DNA from: Candidatus Zhuqueibacterota bacterium
Lineage (GTDB): Bacteria > Zhuqueibacterota > Zhuqueibacteria > Residuimicrobiales > Krinioviventaceae
Assembly (NCBI GenBank): GCA_016928775.1
Contig: JAFGKD010000013.1
Location: forward strand, 62,001 to 126,000
DNA: 64,000 bases
Direction: 5' to 3'
Positions 18,647 to 27,502 of the stretch are shown piece by piece. Made by a program: the position numbers and the translations under genes. The notes beneath the pieces are model-generated. The model did no database searches. It was not told the origin of the DNA and saw only the letters and a list, made by a program, of their open reading frames with translations. The number at the start of each line of letters is the position of its first letter. Position 1 is the stretch's first letter.

Positions 18647-20422
18647 TTAAAAGAATAAAAAATAGATCACAGTGATTGTGATGATACCGGAAAAGATGTT
18701 CATCGCAATGCCAACTCTGAGAAAATCGATAAACTTGTAACCTCCTGGTCCATAAACCATCATGTTGGTTTGGTAGCCAATCGGCGTTGCAAAGCTGGCT
18801 GAAGCAGCCATGGCCAATGCCAGCAGAAACGGACGCGCATCAATATCGGCTTGTCCGGCAATAGCCAGGACAATCGGGAACATGAGCGCTGCAGCCGCAT
18901 TATTGGTGATAAATTCCGTATAAAGGCTGGTCAAGAAATAAACTCCAGCGAGGAGACCGATGACGCCCAGCGAGCCGATGGCTGTGATAAGCTTTGTTGC
19001 GAGAAAAGTGGCGACGCCGGAATTGTCGAGCGCTCTGGATATGCCAAATGCCGAAGCGATGATGAGCAGCGTCGGCCATTCAATGCTGCGTTGCGCGTCT
19101 TCCGGCGAAATGCATCTTGTCACAACGAGAATGATCGCAGCCGTGGCAACAACTGCTAGAATAGGCAGGAGACCGGTTGCCATGAACAAAATCATCAATA
19201 TCAGCACGGTCATAGAAAAAATGGAATACCATCTCGGTTTGGAGGGAATTGATGTCGTCTCTGAAACGAGATAAAAATCCCGCGAGTGATACCACTCTTT
19301 GATGAATCCGTGTTGCGCGAGAAGCAGCAGGGTGTCCCCGGCATGCAGCACAACATCGCCAATCTTTTTCTGAATGCGTTCACCGGATCGATGAATGGCC
19401 AAGATGATGGCGTTATATTGCTGTCGAAACTGACTGTCGCGCACGTTTTTGCCTATGAGCGGTGAGTTTTCCGAAATCACCACCTCAAATGTATTGAGTG
19501 TATCGGAATCATAATGCTTCAGATCGAACGTGCTGTCTTCAAGCAATGACAATCCCTGCGTTTTTTGCAGCTCAATGATAGTGTCCGGCAGACCAGTGAA
19601 AAACAGACGGTCATTGATAAATAGTTTTTCCTGCGGTGTAACCGGGGCGATTATTTTGCCCTTGCGTTCAATTTGAAACAAGTAAAGGCCACTCAAGTGA
19701 CGCAGACCAGCTTGTTCAATCGTATAGCCCAGGAATCTGTAGGATGGCAATACTTTCATCTCTATGACAAATTCACGGGTGTGTTCACCGAGCTTCACCA
19801 TGGGTTCTTTGCGTGCTGGCAGCAGGTGGTGACCGAAAAGCGCGATGAACAGCAATCCAAAGAGCGCCACTGGCAGTCCGATTGGCGTGATTTCAAAAAA
19901 GCGAAATCCAGGCAAACCGTTTTGCAGCAAAAGTCCGTGTACTACCAGTGTAGTGCTCGTGCCAATGAGTGTCATCGTACCACCCAGGATAGCCGCATAG
20001 GAGAGCGGAATCATAAATTTGGACGGCGAACGGTCATTTTTTTTCGTCCAATATTTTATTGACGGAATCAGCATCGCCACAATGGGCGTGTTATTAAAAA
20101 AGGCTGACATCCCCGCAACCGGCAACATAAAGCGTAGCAGTTTTACGCTGGTGCGGCCCGCACGACCCAATAATATGCTGCCAATTTGATTCAGGATGCC
20201 GGTTTTTTGCAGCGCACCGGCAACGATGAACAAAAACAAGACCGTCAACATCCCCGAGTTGGCAAAACCGGCGAACGCTTCTTTTTCATCAATGACACCT
20301 CCTAGGAGTAACAAAACAAGAACGGAAAAAACAACAAGTTCTGGCTGAAGCAGTTCCTTAATAAGCGCCACTGTCATAAAAAGTATGAGAATAGTCGTAT
20401 ACCAGAATTCAAAATTATCCAT
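18647..20422 (-). CDS. SLC13-type anion transporter with two RCK_C domains
   Basis: A 591-aa inner membrane transporter of the DASS/SLC13 superfamily: two blocks of hydrophobic helices (about 1-205 and 400-591) flank a soluble insert with two TrkA-C (RCK_C) regulatory domains (about 215-390, each with the HAGDTLLLLA or INDRLFFTG type of ending). The conserved substrate/sodium motifs are seen as MSAFFNNTPIVAML and FITNNAAAALMFPI, with the GTSTTLVV loop. Family members carry dicarboxylates, sulfate or other anions. Given its neighbours (RraA-like, enolase superfamily), a sugar-acid or dicarboxylate substrate is a reasonable inference. It starts 7 bases after the RraA-like gene. Confidence 0.88.
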   Translation of the reverse strand: MDNFEFWYTTILILFMTVALIKELLQPELVVFSVLVLLLLGGVIDEKEAFAGFANSGMLTVLFLFIVAGALQKTGILNQIGSILLGRAGRTSVKLLRFMLPVAGMSAFFNNTPIVAMLIPSIKYWTKKNDRSPSKFMIPLSYAAILGGTMTLIGTSTTLVVHGLLLQNGLPGFRFFEITPIGLPVALFGLLFIALFGHHLLPARKEPMVKLGEHTREFVIEMKVLPSYRFLGYTIEQAGLRHLSGLYLFQIERKGKIIAPVTPQEKLFINDRLFFTGLPDTIIELQKTQGLSLLEDSTFDLKHYDSDTLNTFEVVISENSPLIGKNVRDSQFRQQYNAIILAIHRSGERIQKKIGDVVLHAGDTLLLLAQHGFIKEWYHSRDFYLVSETTSIPSKPRWYSIFSMTVLILMILFMATGLLPILAVVATAAIILVVTRCISPEDAQRSIEWPTLLIIASAFGISRALDNSGVATFLATKLITAIGSLGVIGLLAGVYFLTSLYTEFITNNAAAALMFPIVLAIAGQADIDARPFLLALAMAASASFATPIGYQTNMMVYGPGGYKFIDFLRVGIAMNIFSGIITITVIYFLFF

Positions 20423-20429
20423 CAGATGC

Positions 20430-21350
20430 TCACCAGGTTCGTCCTTTAAGCAGTTTTTCCTTTTGATAGTCGGTCAACTCATCGCCCTTGTCTAAAAGCC
20501 ATTGCTGGAAATCTTTTTCGATATTCTCGGTCCATCTTCGGTCAATTTCTCCCGGCGTATATTTGCCTTCGCGCAAACGTTGATGGCCGAATTGATCTCG
20601 CAATCTGACGATTTCCGATGTTTCAACAACTTCCTGTACGAGATGCGCCGGGATAAAAATGATGCCCTCTTTTTTGCCCAACACGACATCTCCGGGCATA
20701 ACGGTGGCGCGGCCAATGCGGATCGGCGTATTGATACCCATGAGCATCGTATCTTTGATATAGGACGGGTCCCAGCCGCGATTGAAAATCGGGAAATTCT
20801 CAATTTCCATCACCCCCTCGATATCGCGGGCGCCGCCGTCTATCACCACACCGGTGCCGCCGGATTTGATCCAAATCGAGTTGGCGAGATTATCACCAAG
20901 AAAAGTACCGTCAATAACCTTGCCGAACAAATCTACAACGATGACGTCTTTTTTGAGGATCGTATCGATGATCCATGAATTTTGGCCGCCAATACGACCA
21001 TCGATTTTGCCCTGTGCATTAATGACCGAATCCACATCCGGGCGTTTGGGTTGAAAATACGCCGTGACAGCACGACCGACGAGCACTGGTTCGTCTTCAG
21101 TCATCACCCAGTTGCCCTCAAATTGATTGACGTAGCCATGGCGATTGCAGACAGCCCACGCTTCTTCGATAGAGACATTTTGCAAGCGTTCCAGCACGTC
21201 GTCTGCGACTTTGGGCCGGCCATTGTCAAAGCGTTCGCCTTTCCATCTTGGCGTATATTTGATCAACTCTTCTTTTGAAAAAACGCCGACCTGGGAAAAA
21301 CAGGCTGCGGCAATAAGTAAAAAGACTAAAATGGTCAGTGATTTTTTCAT
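20430..21350 (-). CDS. Exported RraA-like protein
   Basis: A 306-aa member of the RraA/4-hydroxy-4-methyl-2-oxoglutarate aldolase fold family. The core motifs are present: DGTFLGDNLANS, the GGTGVVIDGGARDIEG metal/substrate-binding segment near residues 165-180, and PGDVVLGKKEGIIFIPA. Unusually it has a clear N-terminal signal (LTILVFLLIAAACFSQVG), possibly a lipoprotein Cys within AACFS, so it should act outside the cytoplasm rather than on RNase E. A C-terminal extension (about 60 aa) is rich in charged residues. It precedes the SLC13-type transporter by 7 bases. I infer an envelope lyase or aldolase for a sugar acid; this is not proven. Confidence 0.82.
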   Translation of the reverse strand: MKKSLTILVFLLIAAACFSQVGVFSKEELIKYTPRWKGERFDNGRPKVADDVLERLQNVSIEEAWAVCNRHGYVNQFEGNWVMTEDEPVLVGRAVTAYFQPKRPDVDSVINAQGKIDGRIGGQNSWIIDTILKKDVIVVDLFGKVIDGTFLGDNLANSIWIKSGGTGVVIDGGARDIEGVMEIENFPIFNRGWDPSYIKDTMLMGINTPIRIGRATVMPGDVVLGKKEGIIFIPAHLVQEVVETSEIVRLRDQFGHQRLREGKYTPGEIDRRWTENIEKDFQQWLLDKGDELTDYQKEKLLKGRTW

Positions 21351-21590
21351 TGTTTTTCCTCATCTTTGAATTGGTTTTATATAATCTCGTACCGCCGGCC
21401 ACGATCGCCCGGGATATCCATCCTTGGCGGGCAATAGAGCGGGATATTTATCCCACTCGGACAGATGTCCGTATCCATTTCCCGTCCGTCACGGATATGC
21501 CGAACGATCGGGACTAGAACATTATCGAAGCAAAGCTGAAAAATCCGTACTACCAATCTGCAACATTGTGTTTTTTTAACAAAGTTTAAA

Positions 21591-21735
21591 AGCCACGGAT
21601 TTTCACGGATGAAACACAGATAATATTATTCATCTTAATTTTTTTAACCTCCAGTCCCAAAACTTTCTCGAAGCAAAGCCGAAAAATCCGTGTTCATCCG
21701 TGGCTTGTAATTTGGCTGCGGCCAAAGGCTGCGCC
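21591..21735. repeat. Fold-back repeat A, copy 1, in a 483-base gene-free gap
   Basis: The gap 21351-21833 has no gene. Its core repeat runs from AGCCACGGATTTTCACGGAT (21591) to ATCCGTGGCT (ending 21705), so the ends are inverted copies and the unit can fold on itself. A conserved tail with a TTTGGC/GCCAAA hairpin follows. A reverse-orientation copy with the same order of words lies at 58139-58294 and a partial copy at 53757-53837. A further fragment (TCGAAGCAAAGCTGAAAAAT) lies at about 21525. The left half of the gap (21380-21500) holds several short hairpins such as GTGGGATAAATATCCCGC read on the minus strand. Confidence 0.7.
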
Positions 21736-21833
21736 AAATAAATCTGCAGCCGCTAAAAAAGTCCGGTTGTGCAAAGTGTCTTTGCTTTTGCGTTAGTGTG
21801 TCAATCGCTCTTGGCGCCGGTAACATTCGGCGT

Positions 21834-23204
21834 TTAGCCGACACCTACCTGTCTCTTGCCGGCACGTCGGCTCCACAATCGATCCCACGAGCGCTCCTCA
21901 TTCCATTCATCAGTGGGCGCAAAATAGTGCTCGCCCTCGCGCAAGTGTCGTTTCACTTCTTCTTCATTCAGCTCAATGCCGAGCCCCGGACCAGCCGGTA
22001 CGGTCACATAGCCATTATTGAAGAGCGGTTTTTCAACACCATCCACCAGATCATCATACCATTCATCGTCCACATTGTGATGTTCGCAGACTAGAAAATT
22101 CTCCGTCGCTGCTGCCGCATGTATAGTGGCAAACAAGGTAATCGGACTGCCCGCCATATGCAAGGCCATGGAAATACCGTGCTCCATCGCCAAATCGCCA
22201 ATTTTTTTGGTTTCAAGCAAACCACCTGCCGATGCCGGGTCAGGATGGCAAATGGCAATCGCTTTTTTCTCAAACAGCTCCATAAAGCCTTCTTTGAGGT
22301 AGATATCTTCGCCAGTCAAAATGGGCGTGTTACAGGATTGGCGCAGCATGACATATTGATCTGTGAGCTGCCACGGGATCATATCCTCATACCAGGCAAA
22401 ATTGTAGGGATCCAGAGCCTGGGCGATTTTAATGCAGTCTTCAACCGGAAAATGGCCAAAGTGATCGAGAGCTATTGGCGTCTCCCACCCGACAATCTCG
22501 CGTACAGTGGCTGCGTAATCCTTAAAAATTTTGAGTCCCTTATCCGTGATCCGAATACCGGTAAATGGGTGCATAATCTGGCTCGTATCGGTCATGCCGG
22601 AGGGATAGGTGAGGGCACCTTCGACATCTCTGAGCAGGCCGATGCCGATATCCATTTTGAGGAAAGTAAAACCGCGTTCGACGCGCTTTTTCAGGCGATT
22701 TCCCATCTCCACCGGATCTTTGGACGTCGGGGTATCTGCATACATGCGTATTTTATCGCGAAATTTACCGCCGAGCATTTGCCAGCACGGCACCCCCCAA
22801 GCCTTGCCGGCCAAATCCCAGCACGCCATCTCGATGGAAACCACACCACCCGCCTGACGCGCGTGACCGCCAAATTGTTTGATCTTGCGGAAAATTTTGT
22901 CCACATTGCATGGATTTTCTCCGAGGATGCGGCTTTTGAGAAAAAGCGCGTAGGTAGGGCTCGCGCCGTCGCGCACCTCGCCATAGCCGGAAATGCCCTG
23001 GTTGGTGTCGAGGCGAATGACGTATTTACGCCAGGTGGCCCCTATGCGCACCACACGCAAATCTGTGATTTCAAGTTTGGATGGCTCGGAAGCGCGTTTG
23101 ACATTGTTTTCAATGGCCGCGAGATCGCGGCTGCTCAAAAGACTGCCCATAGAACCGGCAGCAACCGCTGCACCCGCGCTTTTAAACCAATTACGTCTGT
23201 TCAT
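21834..23204 (-). CDS. Tat-exported enolase-superfamily (mandelate racemase-like) enzyme
   Basis: A 456-aa enzyme of the mandelate racemase/muconate lactonizing group, which abstracts a proton alpha to a carboxylate, commonly on sugar acids. A Tat signal (MNRRNWFKSAGAAVAAGSMG) opens the protein. The barrel carries LKMDIGIG (catalytic Lys region), IALDHFG and WYEDMIPW (metal ligands), TGEDIYLKEG, and a late LHMAGSP with a candidate His base. I use the ATG at 23204, which has GGGAGA upstream; the frame is open to 23228. Its start overlaps the end of the SBF-type transporter by 14 bases, implying coupling. Export of such an enzyme is uncommon. Exact substrate unknown. Confidence 0.87.
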   Translation of the reverse strand: MNRRNWFKSAGAAVAAGSMGSLLSSRDLAAIENNVKRASEPSKLEITDLRVVRIGATWRKYVIRLDTNQGISGYGEVRDGASPTYALFLKSRILGENPCNVDKIFRKIKQFGGHARQAGGVVSIEMACWDLAGKAWGVPCWQMLGGKFRDKIRMYADTPTSKDPVEMGNRLKKRVERGFTFLKMDIGIGLLRDVEGALTYPSGMTDTSQIMHPFTGIRITDKGLKIFKDYAATVREIVGWETPIALDHFGHFPVEDCIKIAQALDPYNFAWYEDMIPWQLTDQYVMLRQSCNTPILTGEDIYLKEGFMELFEKKAIAICHPDPASAGGLLETKKIGDLAMEHGISMALHMAGSPITLFATIHAAAATENFLVCEHHNVDDEWYDDLVDGVEKPLFNNGYVTVPAGPGLGIELNEEEVKRHLREGEHYFAPTDEWNEERSWDRLWSRRAGKRQVGVG

Positions 23205-24495
23205 GTTGCTTCTCCCATTTATTTTCAACAGGTTTATTCTTTTGCCAATAATTGGCCAGCACTGACCCCGAAATATTCATCCATGGTCCAAAGATGGCCG
23301 GTGCCAGTGCGGCGCTCGCCGATTTCAGAACAGTCATGGCGAGGCCCGAGGCCATACCGCCATTTTGCATGCCGACCTCAAAGGCAATCGTTCGGCAATT
23401 GCGCTCCTCCAGCTTTAGCAAACGGGCAAACCAATAGCCAAGAATATAACCGATAAAATTATGCATGATGGCAGCCAGAATGAGCAAAAGGCCGACGGAC
23501 AACAGTTTTTCGCTCGAGCGCGCCGTGATGATGGCGATGATAAAACAGATGCCGGCCATCGACACCAGCGGCAGCGCTTTGTCCATCCAGTTTTCCGGCC
23601 CTTTTAACAAAATATTGATGATCCATTTGACCAAAGCCACAACGCCAATGAGTGCAAAACCCAGGACCAGGCCGCTTTTTATTTTAGCAAATGCGGTATA
23701 CAAGTGGCCTGGAATAAAGCCAAAGACAACGGCTAATCCGATGCCAAAAATCGCAATGGTAGTCAGGGGAATGGACGAATGATATACTTTGTGTTTGCTG
23801 TAAAGTATTTTGTTCGCTAAAAGACCGGCAATGATGGGCACGATGATCATATTCAAGATTGAAAGCATCATGTCGACAAAGTCGATATCCACGAGTTTGT
23901 CGGCAAGCGTTTTCATGAGAAGCGGGGTCATCACCGGAGAGGCGAGCGTGGAACAGGAGGTCATGGTGACCGATAGCGCCACGTTGCCTCCGGCGATGAA
24001 TGTCATCAAGTTTGATGCGACACCGCCGGGACAAGAACCGATGAGAATGACGCCCGCCGCTACCTCGGGTTCGAATCCAAAGAGCATTGCGATTCCCAGG
24101 CCGGCAAATGGCATCACGCTGAATTGCAGGACAAGACCGATGAACACCGGCCAGGGCATTTTGGCGACACGGGTGAAATCTCCCACATTGAGCGTGGTTC
24201 CCATGCCGAACATGATGATCTGGATGAGCGGCACGATCAGGATGCCGAGGTCAAAGCCAAACCAGCTGCCAAAGGCGCGCGGGTAAAAAAGGGATGCCGT
24301 GACGAAGACAATGACCCAGACAGTAAATGCAAAACTTTTGAGCACACGATGTGTTGAAGTGAACAGGGCAGCACACGTCAGGGTGGCAATGAGTGAAACA
24401 GCAATAAGGGAGAACAGACCAGCGAGAGCCAACAGTGCCGTCATAAAAGCCAAAGCAATGGCGAGATAGCCAAAGAGTTTCATGAGCACATCCAT
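23191..24495 (-). CDS. Bile acid:sodium symporter (SBF/BASS) family transporter
   Basis: A membrane protein of about 434 aa with 11 or so hydrophobic segments. The family core is visible: IIMFGMGTTLNVGDF, LIGSCPGGVASNLMTFIAGGNVALSVTMT and the second crossover motif EVGMQNGGMASGLA. BASS family members move organic anions (pyruvate, pantothenate, bile acids and others) with sodium. An extra N-terminal pair of helices precedes the usual start. The start is uncertain: I use ATG 24495 (MDVLMKLFGYLA), although no strong ribosome binding site is present and the frame is open to 24555. It lies 80 bases after nagB and overlaps the enolase-superfamily gene, which suggests that they handle the same acid. 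Confidence 0.85.
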   Translation of the reverse strand: MDVLMKLFGYLAIALAFMTALLALAGLFSLIAVSLIATLTCAALFTSTHRVLKSFAFTVWVIVFVTASLFYPRAFGSWFGFDLGILIVPLIQIIMFGMGTTLNVGDFTRVAKMPWPVFIGLVLQFSVMPFAGLGIAMLFGFEPEVAAGVILIGSCPGGVASNLMTFIAGGNVALSVTMTSCSTLASPVMTPLLMKTLADKLVDIDFVDMMLSILNMIIVPIIAGLLANKILYSKHKVYHSSIPLTTIAIFGIGLAVVFGFIPGHLYTAFAKIKSGLVLGFALIGVVALVKWIINILLKGPENWMDKALPLVSMAGICFIIAIITARSSEKLLSVGLLLILAAIMHNFIGYILGYWFARLLKLEERNCRTIAFEVGMQNGGMASGLAMTVLKSASAALAPAIFGPWMNISGSVLANYWQKNKPVENKWEKQHEQT

Positions 24496-24575
24496 AGTTT
24501 GAAAAGGCAGGTTTTTTTTGAGCAGTAATAAACAGAATTCGCGCGCAAAACACAAACGAAATTATTACGATTTCG

Positions 24576-25346
24576 TTATTTTTCTACGTTTAGTTGCGAG
24601 GCGGCTTTCTCATCCAGCCACATCACAGCATCAGCATGTCTCCGCAAAACAGAGGCGGGACATTTTGTTGAAATATCCCCCAATAAAGCTGCGCGCACTG
24701 CGGGCGCTTTTCGTTCATCCGGTACCACGCACGAGATGGCTTTGCAGCGCATTATGGCCGGAATTGTCAGGCTGAGCGCATGTGTCGGCACATCCGCCAG
24801 TCTCGGAAACCAGCCTTCCCCTAACTGCTGGCGGCGGCACGTTTCATCCAATTCCACAACTTTGACGAGCCTGGGATCGTTAAAATCTGCCACCGGCGGA
24901 TCATTAAAAGCGAGATGACCGTTCTCGCCTATGCCAATGCAGGCAATGTCAATCTCATGCTGTTTGAGCAACGCTTCGTATCGTTGCACTTCCTTTTCAC
25001 TATTGTCTGCGTCACCCTGCAGAAAATGGACATTAGCCGGCTTGACATCATCCAAAATACGCTCTTGAAGATATTTGCGAAAACTGGCCGGATGCTCGAT
25101 GGTCATGTCTTTATACTCGTCCAGATGGAAAACAGTGATTTTAGACCAATCGATTTGTGTGCGCTTTAAGAAATCTAAAAACTCAAACTGCGAAGCGCCA
25201 GTTGCAAGGATGAGTGTGGCGCACCCCTTATGTTCAATTGCCTCGTTCAGTTTTTTTGTGACAAATTCTGCGGCTTTTTGGCTCATTTGCTCTTTTGTTG
25301 CATAGACGTGCACGCGCAATTGTTCAATCTGAAAAGACTTTTTCAT
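24576..25346 (-). CDS. nagB: Glucosamine-6-phosphate deaminase
   Basis: NagB converts glucosamine-6-phosphate to fructose-6-phosphate and ammonia, feeding amino-sugar carbon into glycolysis. The isomerase/6-phosphogluconolactonase fold motifs are present: LATGASQFEFLDFL near residues 48-61, TVFHLDEYKDM, and the signature IGIGENGHLAFNDPP. At 256 aa it is close to the family norm. It has no signal and acts in the cytoplasm. It lies 12 bases after the GH13 gene, within the same minus-strand series. Together with the GH92 mannosidase this would fit use of N-glycan-like material, but no GlcNAc kinase or deacetylase is visible here. Confidence 0.9.
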   Translation of the reverse strand: MKKSFQIEQLRVHVYATKEQMSQKAAEFVTKKLNEAIEHKGCATLILATGASQFEFLDFLKRTQIDWSKITVFHLDEYKDMTIEHPASFRKYLQERILDDVKPANVHFLQGDADNSEKEVQRYEALLKQHEIDIACIGIGENGHLAFNDPPVADFNDPRLVKVVELDETCRRQQLGEGWFPRLADVPTHALSLTIPAIMRCKAISCVVPDERKAPAVRAALLGDISTKCPASVLRRHADAVMWLDEKAASQLNVEK

Positions 25347-25358
25347 CTTCCACCTTTT

Positions 25359-26654
25359 TTATTCACTAGAATTTTCAACCGTGTAAATTCGAAAATCCCA
25401 CGGTGCGAGAGTAACAGATATTTTTTCAAGGATAAATTTATCTCCCGTAAAGGCATCAACCAGTTTGTAAGGTATGTTTTCAAGCACAAGATGTCCCGTC
25501 ATTGTTTTGGATGACAAGTTGGCAACAACCACAACTCGATCATTCGCACAGGTGCGTTCAAATGCGTAAAGAGCATCGGGATCATGTATCGTGAGCGGTG
25601 TCATCTCACCTTTGTAGAGCGCGGGATGGTTCTTGTACAAATCACATAAACGTTGATAAAAAGGTGTAAAGGGACTCTCCTGCCACTCGATCACATCTTT
25701 TTCATAAAACTCAAGTCTTTTGCTGTTGCCGGTTTCCTGGCCGCTGTAAATGAGGGGTGTGCCGGGCAAAGTAAAAGTGAGCACAGCAAAAACACGGGCC
25801 GCTTGTCCCAGGCGCTCTACCGCCGAGCCAAGCCAACTGTTTTGATCATGATTGCTGGTGAAACGCAATCGCCGAGCACCCGTGGGGAAACGTGAAATGT
25901 CAATAGCTAATAATTCGTCAATTTCACGTATTCTACGCGTGCCATCGACGATACCGTTGAACAGCCAGTACATGTTGAAAGCATAGCTCAGGTGAAAACC
26001 GTGCGCATGCAGGGAGGGATGCTGGCCCTCAGCCAACATCAGCACTGACTTTTTTTGCAAACGGGCGATCGCCGTTTGCCAAAATTCTGGCGGTACGAGC
26101 TCGGCGACATCACAACGATAGCCGTCGATGCCGATTTCCTGGACCCAGTACACCATCATGTCGCTCATGTACTGTCGCACATCGGGATTTTCATAATTCA
26201 GAGCCGCCACATCCTGCCAGCCCGGCAGTGGCGAGACTATCGTGCCGTCCTCATCGCGACGATACCATTCCGGGTGCTCCTCTATCAGCGGATGATCCCA
26301 CGCCGTATGATTGGCGACCAGATCGATGATGACAAACATGCCCAAATCATGGATTTTTTTAACCAGCTTTTTAAAATCGTCGAGGGTGCCAAATTCAGGA
26401 TTAATATCGTAATAATCTCGAATCGCATAGTAGCTTCCCAGCGATCCTTTGCGTCGTTTACGGCCTATCGGATGGATCGGCATGAACCAGAGCACCGTTA
26501 CCCCGAGCTCCTTTAAACGCGGAAGATGCGCTGCCAAAGCGGCGAATGTTCCCTGCGGCGTGAACTGTCGAACGTTGACCTCATAAATGACGGCATTCTC
26601 CGCCCAATGCGGCAGCACTGGCGCTTGAACGCGAGAATATTTGCCACGATACAT
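25359..26654 (-). CDS. GH13 alpha-amylase-family enzyme
   Basis: A 431-aa cytoplasmic GH13 enzyme without signal peptide. The conserved regions are in order: VIIDLVANHTAWDH (region I), GYRCDVAELVP (region II, nucleophile Asp), MLAEGQ (region III, acid/base Glu) and FTSNHDQNSW (region IV, transition-state Asp). A C-terminal beta domain (VVVVANLSSKTMTG) follows. The exact specificity (alpha-amylase, maltogenic or transglycosylating) cannot be read. Its ATG at 26654 shares one base with the stop of the glycosyltransferase gene (TGATG), so translation is coupled. Confidence 0.92.
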   Translation of the reverse strand: MYRGKYSRVQAPVLPHWAENAVIYEVNVRQFTPQGTFAALAAHLPRLKELGVTVLWFMPIHPIGRKRRKGSLGSYYAIRDYYDINPEFGTLDDFKKLVKKIHDLGMFVIIDLVANHTAWDHPLIEEHPEWYRRDEDGTIVSPLPGWQDVAALNYENPDVRQYMSDMMVYWVQEIGIDGYRCDVAELVPPEFWQTAIARLQKKSVLMLAEGQHPSLHAHGFHLSYAFNMYWLFNGIVDGTRRIREIDELLAIDISRFPTGARRLRFTSNHDQNSWLGSAVERLGQAARVFAVLTFTLPGTPLIYSGQETGNSKRLEFYEKDVIEWQESPFTPFYQRLCDLYKNHPALYKGEMTPLTIHDPDALYAFERTCANDRVVVVANLSSKTMTGHLVLENIPYKLVDAFTGDKFILEKISVTLAPWDFRIYTVENSSE

Positions 26655-27502
26655 CAGCGACTCCGATCCGCTTTTTTAAGCTCATTCAGTTGAAATCGCT
26701 GCTGAATACTCCTCACCCACTCTATGTCATCGAGTCGATGGTGTTTTTCGCAGCCTTGCAAATAAATGGAACATTTTTGTGCCAACATCCGTCGCGTTGC
26801 GTTTTCGAGCTGACCGGATGCCATGCCCGTTTCTATCATTTTAGCCAATGCCAAAATCCTGTATTTGTCAAGGCTGTGTTGTTGGGACAACTGCTCCCAG
26901 TCGCCGTGACGTTTGATGATCAGTTTCTCCGGGATATATAAAATCGGGGTATGATATGACAAACGAAGCCACAGGTCATAATCTTCGCAGGCCGGCAAGG
27001 ATTCGTCAAAATCGCCGATTTGCTCAAATAATTCTCGATGGATAATCACTGAAGAAGGGCTAATGATGCACAGGGGAAGGCACTGCTCATAAATCAAGCC
27101 GCCATATTTTGTATGAATTTTTTTTTGGTTCATCCATTGGCCATTTTTTCGCCACTCCTCGTCAGTGTAGCAGATTTTATAGCCTGGGTGCGCGGCCAAT
27201 TCTTCTTTTTGTCGCGCCAGTTTACTCCGTTTCCACAAATCATCAGAATCGAGAAAAGCGATCCATTCGAACCTCGCGGCTCGGATGCCGACATTGCGGG
27301 CGGATGAGATGCCACCATTCGTTTTGGCGACAATTTTGATGGCATCACCATACAGGCCGAGCTGTGCCCGGGTATTATCGGTCGAACCGTCATCGACAAC
27401 AATGATTTCGTCGGCTGGTGTTTTTTGCCGCAGCACGGAATCAACTGCCTGGCAGACCAAATCGGCTCGGTTATATGTTGGAATAATGACGGAAACCTGC
27501 AT
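26654..27502 (-). CDS. Family 2 glycosyltransferase
   Basis: A 282-aa GT-A fold transferase: VSVIIPTYNRADLVCQAVDS at the N-terminus, EIIVVDDGSTDNT, NGGISSARNVGIRAA, the metal-binding FLDSDDLW, and the acceptor-side motif FDESLPACEDYDLWLRL with its ED catalytic pair. No transmembrane segment is obvious. The ATG at 27502 overlaps the aldehyde dehydrogenase stop in a TGATG junction; an upstream extension to 27541 would lie inside that gene and is unlikely. Sugar donor and acceptor are unknown. It sits between an oxidoreductase pair and a GH13 enzyme. Confidence 0.92.
   Translation of the reverse strand: MQVSVIIPTYNRADLVCQAVDSVLRQKTPADEIIVVDDGSTDNTRAQLGLYGDAIKIVAKTNGGISSARNVGIRAARFEWIAFLDSDDLWKRSKLARQKEELAAHPGYKICYTDEEWRKNGQWMNQKKIHTKYGGLIYEQCLPLCIISPSSVIIHRELFEQIGDFDESLPACEDYDLWLRLSYHTPILYIPEKLIIKRHGDWEQLSQQHSLDKYRILALAKMIETGMASGQLENATRRMLAQKCSIYLQGCEKHHRLDDIEWVRSIQQRFQLNELKKADRSR

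Noticed and set aside
21351..21590. Series of short hairpins read as a CRISPR-like array
   Set aside because: The hairpins are of unequal sequence and spacing; there are no identical repeats with spacers and no cas genes.
22119..23456. 445-codon plus-strand open frame opposite the enolase-superfamily gene
   Set aside because: It is a shadow of a well-conserved enzyme on the other strand and its translation has no recognisable domain.
24061..24081. tRNA-like GGTTCGAATCC word
   Set aside because: It lies inside the SBF-type transporter coding frame and no cloverleaf surrounds it.
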